Shown in pieces: positions 6,406-12,387 of a stretch of DNA of 17,543 nucleotides. Below the pieces are notes generated by a model. The model was not told the origin of the DNA and did not search any database. It worked only from the letters and a program-made list of their open reading frames with translations. Where the stretch lies: positions 1 to 17,543 of the forward strand of contig JAFUQY010000119.1 in NCBI GenBank assembly GCA_017472105.1, written 5' to 3'. The stretch's first letter is position 1. Each line of letters opens with the position of its first letter. Both the position numbers and the translations under genes were made by a program. The DNA comes from Clostridia bacterium. GTDB lineage: Bacteria > Bacillota_A > Clostridia > Oscillospirales > CAG-272.

Positions 6406-8472
6406 TTACTCCGATAATGTGATAGCGGCGCGGGTATTCGCTCCCGTGTTCTGCATCAGGAACGAGATTTGCGCCTTGCCGGTTTGAGCATCCCATCCGT
6501 CGGGTGCGATGTCGGCAAGATTTACAGTAAAGCTGTCTCCGTCGACGGCGATGACGGTGTCGGGCTGCTTTCCGGTGCCCCACGGTGCGAGGGATGCCGT
6601 GCGGGATTCGTTGTAGATGCCGTTGTGATACAGCACACCCGTCGTGCAGGCTCCGGTATCTTCGTTGTAAAAGTCGATCCGGAAGGCGAGGGCGGAATTT
6701 TCGTCAAGTGTCCGCAGTTCCCCTTCGGTTTTAATCGTTACCGTGAATGTTTCCGGCAGATCCTTCACGATCACGGAGGCATCCGCGTGAGCGTCATCGT
6801 GCGCACCCTGCGAGAGGTACATCGTCCACGAAGAGCGGTCGAAGTGGGAATAGCTCGACTCTCCTGCCTTCACGCGGGCGGTGTTCTGCCGGTCAATGTA
6901 CCAGTACGAGGTCTTCACATCGGTTGCAAAGCCGGTCGTGCGCTCGTCCCCTGCCGTGAAGTCATCCGCACCTTCCCGGTTGATCGTGAGATACACCACA
7001 CCGTAGGCGTTGATTTTGCCCGTCCAGACGCATCCGTCCGTGGAGACCGTGCCGATTTCTTCCGCGGTGAGGTGCTCGGCTTCGGGTGCTTCGGTATAAC
7101 TTCCGTGACTGCCGTCGATGCGGTAGATGCGGCAGAGCCCGGTGTCAAATCCGGCGTTCGCGAGATTCAGGTTGAATTCCTCCGTGGATTTCGCAGTGTT
7201 CCACAGAAGAACGGAAATTTTGTCCTCATCCGCGGAGCAGACGGCGCGTACGTTTTCACCGCAGTCGATTTCGTACCGCCAGACGGGCATGTCCGCGTAC
7301 ATTTTCAGCGCATTGTAGGAGGACTTGACTGCGCCGTTTTTGAAAATCAGACCGTAGGGATCGTCTCCGACCGTGGATTCCATGAACTGCGCCCAGTGAA
7401 CCCACTGCACATCGGTGCGCTCCACGACTTCCATGACGGCATCGAGCGTGCGGCTTGCGGCGTGGTACTTGTTGAAGGCGCTGTTTTTACCGTCGTTCCC
7501 GCCGTTGTCGGAGTGAAGCCACGAGAATTCGTTGATGTGGATCGCGGTGGTGAGAAAGTAGTCGTCCTTTAAAAGAGCCGTCGTGAAGTCAAGCTCCGCG
7601 GGCCATGTGTCGCCGTCCATGTAGCTGTGGAAGGAGAAGAAGTCGAGCGGAGAGTTCGTTTTCTTCACGACGGTGAGAAAATTCGTGGATTTCGCACTCT
7701 CGGAGATCGCAAAAGCAGGTCCGCCGATGGTGGCATCCGGATCCGCTTCAAGGATTCCCGCCGCACCGTAAACGTACATTTCGTTGTACAGGCGGTCGTT
7801 GAAATCGTCGTAGTCGAGGAAGACGCCGAAGAGGTCGGGCTCGTTGTAAATCTCGTGATACCCGATCTGCACACCCGCATCCACGTAGTGCTTCGCGTAG
7901 TTGTAGTGGAGCATCTTCCACGCTTCCTGCCAGTTGTCAAGGCTCTGGTTCAGATTTTTCCATCCGTTTGCTTTGTCCGCGGGATTTGCCATCAGCGGCG
8001 TCGGTACATAGCTCCATGCCATGTACGGGAGCACGTCGTATTCGGTGAGCTGAGCCACAACGGAGTCAAGCTGGGTGAAATCGTAGACGTAATTCTCCCA
8101 AGCGTCACCTTCGCCCGTCACCAGATCGCCGCCTCCCGTGTAGTTCCGACCGTCGCGCTTGCCGATGGAGAGGTCAATCCGCAGCGATTCCGCGTTGAGG
8201 GCAGTAATCAGCGGCAGATCGCGCCCGTAATTTGAGATCGGATCGACTGTCCCGGCGTTGTACATCGAAATCTTCTTCAGAAGCGAAAGATTCATGGGTT
8301 TGCCAAGATCCGCGGTCAGATTCACAGCGGTCTCGGACGGCGTCACTTCCGTGAGATTCACCGGAGCGTCGGTTTCCGGAAGTTCAGCCGTGGTATCCGC
8401 CGGTTCGGTGCCGCATCCCGTGAGACAGAGCAGGGCAAGAAGTGCGGCGGTGATTTTTGCGGTGTGTTTCAT
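6406..8472 (-). CDS. Lipoprotein glycosidase, clan GH-A / GH39-like, with C-terminal accessory domain
   Basis: This is a 688-aa surface lipoprotein. The signal peptide (KHTAKITAALLALLCLTGC) ends in lipobox LTGC, giving lipidated C20, followed by a Thr/Glu/Pro-rich linker. The central part (about 60-430) resembles clan-A retaining glycosidases such as GH39 beta-xylosidases: IYNEPD supplies the acid/base (E211) and IHINEFSW the probable nucleophile (E315), with a FSFHSYMDG loop between them. A beta-rich stretch follows (about 435-510). The last 150 residues form a separate, probably jelly-roll, accessory domain that may bind carbohydrate. The frame opens 14 codons earlier, but the ATG at 8472 has AAGGA ahead of it and starts the signal peptide. 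It is the only secreted member of the operon, so it probably makes the first cut. GH39-like is a best fit; an unclassified clan-A family is possible. Confidence 0.82.
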   Translation of the reverse strand: MKHTAKITAALLALLCLTGCGTEPADTTAELPETDAPVNLTEVTPSETAVNLTADLGKPMNLSLLKKISMYNAGTVDPISNYGRDLPLITALNAESLRIDLSIGKRDGRNYTGGGDLVTGEGDAWENYVYDFTQLDSVVAQLTEYDVLPYMAWSYVPTPLMANPADKANGWKNLNQSLDNWQEAWKMLHYNYAKHYVDAGVQIGYHEIYNEPDLFGVFLDYDDFNDRLYNEMYVYGAAGILEADPDATIGGPAFAISESAKSTNFLTVVKKTNSPLDFFSFHSYMDGDTWPAELDFTTALLKDDYFLTTAIHINEFSWLHSDNGGNDGKNSAFNKYHAASRTLDAVMEVVERTDVQWVHWAQFMESTVGDDPYGLIFKNGAVKSSYNALKMYADMPVWRYEIDCGENVRAVCSADEDKISVLLWNTAKSTEEFNLNLANAGFDTGLCRIYRIDGSHGSYTEAPEAEHLTAEEIGTVSTDGCVWTGKINAYGVVYLTINREGADDFTAGDERTTGFATDVKTSYWYIDRQNTARVKAGESSYSHFDRSSWTMYLSQGAHDDAHADASVIVKDLPETFTVTIKTEGELRTLDENSALAFRIDFYNEDTGACTTGVLYHNGIYNESRTASLAPWGTGKQPDTVIAVDGDSFTVNLADIAPDGWDAQTGKAQISFLMQNTGANTRAAITLSE

Positions 8473-8525
8473 GTGGTTTTTCCTTTGTAACTGCATTTTT
8501 CCGTTCTGCACCATGAAGCCGGGTG

Positions 8526-9494
8526 TTATTCCCGCGCGAGGCGGTAGATCAGGTCAAAGGCAAAGCCGAGGTCTTCCATGGAGCAGTGGTTCTGCACGTA
8601 ATGCGTCGTACAGCAGATCCATCGCTTGCCGCGGAGGGTGGAGAAGACCCGGCGGATTTCGGATTCCAGCTGATCCTTGGGCAGAATTCCGATTGCCGAC
8701 TGCACGCAGACACCGCCGAGGATGGCGAATTTGTCCGCGTAATTGTCGAGCCACAGATCGTAGGACATGCCCGCGCTCTCCTGCCACGGATGCACAACGT
8801 CCAGACCGAGCTCGACGATGCCGTCGGTGACTTTCGCAACGCATCCGTCGGAATGCAGGCTCACGAAACAGCCGCGCTCATGCACATGATCCGCAACGGT
8901 TTTCATATTCGGAAAAATGAGCTCCCGCCATAGTTTGGGTGAGAACATCAGATCCTTCTGCGCGCCCCAGTCGTCGGAGATGTGGATCATGTCCACGCCG
9001 CGCTCGATGCATCGGTCAGCGAATTTCAGCGTCCATTGTGCCTGCCGGCGGTAGAGTTCCGCGAGCTCATCCGGGTACATGGCGAGGTAGAGCAGCTGAT
9101 TCTCGATCCCGAAGATGCCGTTGAACTGCTCAAAAAAGCCCGGCGTCTGGATGTAGCAGAATCTGTCGCGCTGTTTGTGGAACGCAAGGGCAGCTGAGAC
9201 GCTGTTGTAGGAGTCATACACGTCCGGGTCGGTGAAAATGTCCTCGTCAAGGAGGATATCCGGCGTCAGTTCTTCGTTTTCCGCGCGGAGCCGTTTGATG
9301 ACGTCCTTCCGGAATGCGCCGGGACCCGCAAACAGATGCGCCGCGTCAAATTCGTATTTGTCCTCAAACGCCGCAACCGAGCCGTATTCCGCGGTGATTT
9401 CGTCCGAGAGATTTGCGCTGACCCAGCCGTAGATGGGCTGACGGTCGGTTTCCTGTCCGAGAATGGTGCGTCTTACACGTTCTGTACTGTTCAT
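8526..9494 (-). CDS. UroD-fold protein (uroporphyrinogen decarboxylase / corrinoid methyltransferase superfamily), copy 1
   Basis: This 322-aa protein is a TIM-barrel member of the UroD superfamily (PF01208), which includes heme-pathway UroD and zinc-dependent methyltransferases such as MtaA. Visible hallmarks are HISDDWGAQKDLMFSPKLW (171-189), VSLHSDGC (211-218) and ILGGVCVQSAI (258-268). In MtaA-type enzymes the central motif is H-x-C-G with zinc on His and Cys. Here it is H214-S-D216-G, so Cys is replaced by Asp, though C218 and C294-C295 lie close in sequence or fold. It is therefore unlikely to be heme-pathway UroD and need not be a standard methyl-corrinoid enzyme. The GGTG ribosome site overlaps the end of the preceding gene, 8 nt upstream, so the pair is translated together. 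The true reaction is unknown. Confidence 0.83.
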   Translation of the reverse strand: MNSTERVRRTILGQETDRQPIYGWVSANLSDEITAEYGSVAAFEDKYEFDAAHLFAGPGAFRKDVIKRLRAENEELTPDILLDEDIFTDPDVYDSYNSVSAALAFHKQRDRFCYIQTPGFFEQFNGIFGIENQLLYLAMYPDELAELYRRQAQWTLKFADRCIERGVDMIHISDDWGAQKDLMFSPKLWRELIFPNMKTVADHVHERGCFVSLHSDGCVAKVTDGIVELGLDVVHPWQESAGMSYDLWLDNYADKFAILGGVCVQSAIGILPKDQLESEIRRVFSTLRGKRWICCTTHYVQNHCSMEDLGFAFDLIYRLARE

Positions 9495-9502
9495 ATGTCA
9501 CC

Positions 9503-10600
9503 TCAATATTCTTTCACTTCAATTCCGAAGAGATTACCGTACCGCTTTGCCGCATCGATGTCACCCGCACGCCAGCTTCTTTCGCCGAAATACAGCTGAC
9601 CGGGGTCTTTGGCGATGTCGATGGGACGTCCGTCGGGCTTCTGTGTCCACGAAATCAGCTTCTTGCCGGACGCAAGGATTTTTGAGAGCAGCTCGTCCCA
9701 GTTCCGGCGTTCAGGTTCACCCGCACCGGGTACCCACTGAATCCCGCGGATGCCGTCGATGGCGAGGATGGAATCGAGATGCGGAATCTGTCCGACGCCG
9801 TCCATGTGGTACACGGCATTGGTCAGTCTCGCCGACGACGAAGCCAGCTCAGGGGCAGTAAAGGCGTCAAACATGTCCGGTCCGATCATATAGGAGAAGT
9901 CGGACTGGAGAATATACCCGGGCTTTTCGCCGTACATGTGGTACCAGTCGGTGTATCCTTCCGCTTCCGGTGCCATGATTCCGTTGAATTTGTCGTAATA
10001 CACGAACCACAGCTCCTGAATTTCACGGATGCAGCGGAGCACTTCGTCCGGCGCGTCGTAGAGATCCATCAGGAGGTTTTCAGCACCCCGGAAGCTCTGA
10101 AGCACATCGAGAACGCCGCCCATGTCCACCATGCCGACGACGACTGCGCCGTGCCACTTTTCCATGGCGGCTTCGAAGAGATTCAGCACGCGGCGGTAGT
10201 TCGGGTTGGTTTCGTCAAACTCAAAGTGAAGCTCCTCAATCGGGATATCCTCGCGCGGCGGCTTGAACCACACAGTCGAGGGCGCACCGATGGGAGTACA
10301 TCCGAGGAATGCCGCCAGAGTGCCCGGGCCGAAAGCTGTGGTCGGGAAATACGGGAACGCGTCTCCGTGCCAGCGGTGCGTCGTCAGTCCGGCGTGATGG
10401 GACTCGACAAACTGCCGCGGATCGATGGAAAAATCCCATGCTGTGGGAAAGGAAAGATGCGGCCCCTGAGACGGCGGTACAGCGGATTCATGCCCATGCG
10501 TCACAATGGGAACAATCGGGCGATCCAGTTCTCCTGCCCACCATTTCCGGTAGGTCTGCCGCAGAATCTCGTACTGTTCATGACTGAAATGAATTGACAT
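9503..10600 (-). CDS. UroD-fold protein, copy 2 (first gene of the operon)
   Basis: This 365-aa protein is a second, divergent member of the UroD superfamily. Recognisable parts are MGGVLDVLQSFRGAENLLMDLYDAPDEV (160-187), a DFSYMIGPDMFDAFTAPEL stretch (234-252) matching the 'SDDWG..SPKLW' region of its neighbour, and AVYHMDG (262-268), again H-x-D-G rather than H-x-C-G. Two more upstream in-frame ATGs exist (10630 and 10645), but both overlap or precede the -10 box of the promoter, so translation should begin at 10600, behind AAGGA (11-nt spacing). As the promoter-proximal gene it is probably the most strongly expressed. The two UroD-fold proteins are not close copies and may form a heterodimer or act in sequence; this is inference. 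No corrinoid-binding protein is encoded in view. Confidence 0.82.
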   Translation of the reverse strand: MSIHFSHEQYEILRQTYRKWWAGELDRPIVPIVTHGHESAVPPSQGPHLSFPTAWDFSIDPRQFVESHHAGLTTHRWHGDAFPYFPTTAFGPGTLAAFLGCTPIGAPSTVWFKPPREDIPIEELHFEFDETNPNYRRVLNLFEAAMEKWHGAVVVGMVDMGGVLDVLQSFRGAENLLMDLYDAPDEVLRCIREIQELWFVYYDKFNGIMAPEAEGYTDWYHMYGEKPGYILQSDFSYMIGPDMFDAFTAPELASSSARLTNAVYHMDGVGQIPHLDSILAIDGIRGIQWVPGAGEPERRNWDELLSKILASGKKLISWTQKPDGRPIDIAKDPGQLYFGERSWRAGDIDAAKRYGNLFGIEVKEY

Positions 10601-10628
10601 AGCCGGTACCGTCCTTATCGTTTTTTTC

Positions 10629-10658
10629 ATTATATCACAGCCCATACCGGCAAGTCAA
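10629..10658 (-). promoter_or_regulatory. Strong sigma-A promoter of the six-gene glycan operon
   Basis: On the - strand, TTGACT (10658-10653) and a perfect TATAAT (10634-10629) are separated by 18 bp. Transcription should start near 10622, leaving a leader of about 20 nt before the ATG at 10600. This short leader rules out the two upstream in-frame ATGs as starts. The promoter is back to back with that of the GH32 gene; the two -35 boxes are 45 bp apart. Confidence 0.8.
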
Positions 10659-10675
10659 TAAGCGCATCCCCGAAA

Positions 10676-10698
10676 TTTCTGTCGGAAATTCACAGAAA
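10676..10698. promoter_or_regulatory. Candidate shared operator between divergent promoters
   Basis: TTTCTGT (10676-10682) and ACAGAAA (10692-10698) form a perfect 7-bp inverted repeat with a 9-bp centre. A second, overlapping inverted repeat, AATTTC (10674-10679) and GAAATT (10685-10690), lies inside. The element sits between the -35 boxes of the operon promoter and the GH32 promoter, where one regulator could control both. The 10-mer CACAGAAACG at 10691-10700 recurs in the promoter of the hydrolase/glycyl-radical operon (15485-15494). Confidence 0.45.
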
Positions 10699-10703
10699 CG
10701 CTC

Positions 10704-10732
10704 TTTACAATCCGGCACAATCAGGGTATAAT
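10704..10732 (+). promoter_or_regulatory. Strong sigma-A promoter of the GH32 gene
   Basis: TTTACA (10704-10709), a 17-bp spacer and a perfect TATAAT (10727-10732) precede the GH32 gene. A second A/T-rich box, TATAAA (10735-10740), follows at once. The predicted leader is about 35 nt and contains AAAGGAAA about 8 nt before the ATG at 10773. Confidence 0.8.
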
Positions 10733-10772
10733 GGTATAAAATATTACTTCATTCTCCGAAAGGAAACCTATC

Positions 10773-12329
10773 ATGAAAAAGTACATCGTTCTTCCCGTCA
10801 ATGATGAAAAGCCCACGAAGCACTGCTTTCTCTGTGCAGGCGAAACGCTTCTCGAGGACTTCACCATCGCACTTGACTGCGAAACGCCCCGTGTGGATGT
10901 GTACATTGACGTAACCCGTTTCGGTGACGCGGAACTGACCCTGACCGATGAAGACGGCAACGTGGTTCCGTACAGGACCGCTGACCGTCATCCCACGATC
11001 GAAGAAATTCCCGGCGGCGATGTTCTCCGTCCCGCGGCACATTTCACCACCACCATCGGCTGGATCAACGACCCCAACGGTATGATTTACGCGGGCGGCA
11101 GATACCACCTCTTCTATCAGCACAACCCCATGGGCGTCAATTGGGGCAACATGACATGGGGTCACGCCGTATCCGAAGATATGGTTCACTGGACTGAGGT
11201 CGGCGACGCTCTCTTCCCGGATGAAACCGGCACCATGTTCTCCGGCAGTGCGGTCTGCGATGAAAGAAACGTATCCGGACTCGGCGAGGGCGCGATTCTC
11301 CTGTTCTACACCGCGGCAGGCAGAAACAGCGAGCTGTCGAAGAATGCACCCTTCACCCAGTGCCTCGCGTACTCCACGGACAACGGCGAAACGTTCACGA
11401 AGTATGATAAAAATCCCATCATCCCGCACATCATCGGCGGCAACCGTGACCCCAAGGTTCAGTGGTCCGACGAGCTGGGCAAGTACACGCTCTCCCTCTA
11501 CCTCGACGGTGTGGATTACTGCATCTTCCAGTCCGACAACCTCCTCGACTGGGAAAAGATCGCGGATGTCAAAACTCCTCTCGACAACGAATGCCCCGAC
11601 TTCTATCCCCTGCCCATCAATGGCGGCGTGAAGTGGGTCTTCTCCGGCGCGCATGACAGCTACATCATCGGCGAAATCAAAAACGGCACCTTCGTTCCCG
11701 AACAGGATAACCTTCCCTATCACATCGGACCCGGATGCTCCTACGCGGCTCAGACCTTCTCCGGCACCGGTGACAGACGCATCAAGATGCCGTGGGGTCA
11801 GAACCGTGCTCCCGGTGCGGTGTTCAACTCTCAGATGGGCATTCCGGTTGAAATGTTCCTGAAAAACGTGGACGGCACCATCCGCCTCGGCTCTCTTCCC
11901 GTCAAGGAAACCGAGCTTCTCGAATGCGCCGCATGGAACTGCAATGCATTGGAAACCAAAGGCGCGCAGATTTCCCTCGGCAAGCCCGTTGACAAGGCGG
12001 CACTCCGTGTGAAGATGGAGATTGATCCCGCATCCGACGACTTCACCTTCTCCTGCTTCGGCATGGAAATCAAATTCAGCCCGAAGAACAACACCTACAC
12101 CCACGGTCCGTGCACCGCTCCGCTCAGCTACGACGGCGAAATGAACGTCGACATGATCTTCGATACCCTCGGCGCGGAAATCTTCGCTGACAACGGTCTC
12201 GTCTACTCCACGATCGGTCAGGTTGCCGACAGATCCGGTCTCATCGGCATCGCATGTGAAGGATATGCAAAGCTGAAAGTGGACTACACCGCTCTGTCCA
12301 TGGATAAGGACGAAAAGGTTGTCTGGTAA
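10773..12329 (+). CDS. GH32 beta-fructosidase (levanase/sucrase type), intracellular
   Basis: This 518-aa enzyme hydrolyses terminal beta-D-fructofuranosides such as sucrose, fructo-oligosaccharides, inulin or levan. All GH32 marks are present: WINDPNG (nucleophile D100), FYQHNP (114-119), WGHAVSEDMVHW (129-140), MFSGSAV (155-161), the RDP motif (R225-D226) and NECPDFYP (acid/base E273). A beta-sandwich domain follows to the C-terminus (about 370-510). About 85 residues precede the propeller, a small N-terminal beta-rich domain absent from the simplest GH32 enzymes. No signal peptide is seen, so it would use imported substrate, and its products would be free fructose and sucrose or shortened oligomers. 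It is monocistronic, with its own promoter and terminator, and is divergent from the glycan operon. Family is certain; chain-length preference is not. Confidence 0.95.
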   Translation: MKKYIVLPVNDEKPTKHCFLCAGETLLEDFTIALDCETPRVDVYIDVTRFGDAELTLTDEDGNVVPYRTADRHPTIEEIPGGDVLRPAAHFTTTIGWINDPNGMIYAGGRYHLFYQHNPMGVNWGNMTWGHAVSEDMVHWTEVGDALFPDETGTMFSGSAVCDERNVSGLGEGAILLFYTAAGRNSELSKNAPFTQCLAYSTDNGETFTKYDKNPIIPHIIGGNRDPKVQWSDELGKYTLSLYLDGVDYCIFQSDNLLDWEKIADVKTPLDNECPDFYPLPINGGVKWVFSGAHDSYIIGEIKNGTFVPEQDNLPYHIGPGCSYAAQTFSGTGDRRIKMPWGQNRAPGAVFNSQMGIPVEMFLKNVDGTIRLGSLPVKETELLECAAWNCNALETKGAQISLGKPVDKAALRVKMEIDPASDDFTFSCFGMEIKFSPKNNTYTHGPCTAPLSYDGEMNVDMIFDTLGAEIFADNGLVYSTIGQVADRSGLIGIACEGYAKLKVDYTALSMDKDEKVVW

Positions 12330-12346
12330 ATCCCCGTAAAATACAG

Positions 12347-12384
12347 AATCACCCCTGAGTTTTCCGCTCAAGGGTGATTTTTTT
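12347..12384 (+). terminator. Intrinsic terminator after the GH32 gene
   Basis: AATCACCCCTGAG (12347-12359) pairs with CTCAAGGGTGATT (12367-12379) with a single mismatch and a 7-nt loop, followed by a run of T to 12384. The convergent glycyl-radical enzyme gene ends at 12388, so the same hairpin may also slow transcription from that side, although the - strand T-run is weak. Confidence 0.85.
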
Positions 12385-12387
12385 GCG

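Noticed and set aside
8526..9494. Heme-pathway uroporphyrinogen decarboxylase
   Set aside because: No other heme gene is near, the motif set resembles the methyltransferase-like branch, and the gene sits inside a glycosidase operon beside a paralogue.
9503..10645. Translation of the second UroD-fold gene from the upstream ATGs at 10645 or 10630
   Set aside because: These codons lie upstream of or within the -10 box, so they would not be in the transcript from the clear promoter at 10629-10658.
10691..10709. A CcpA cre site near the GH32 promoter
   Set aside because: AGAAACGCTCTTT shows the central CG and left-side A bases but fails the TG start and CA end of the consensus.
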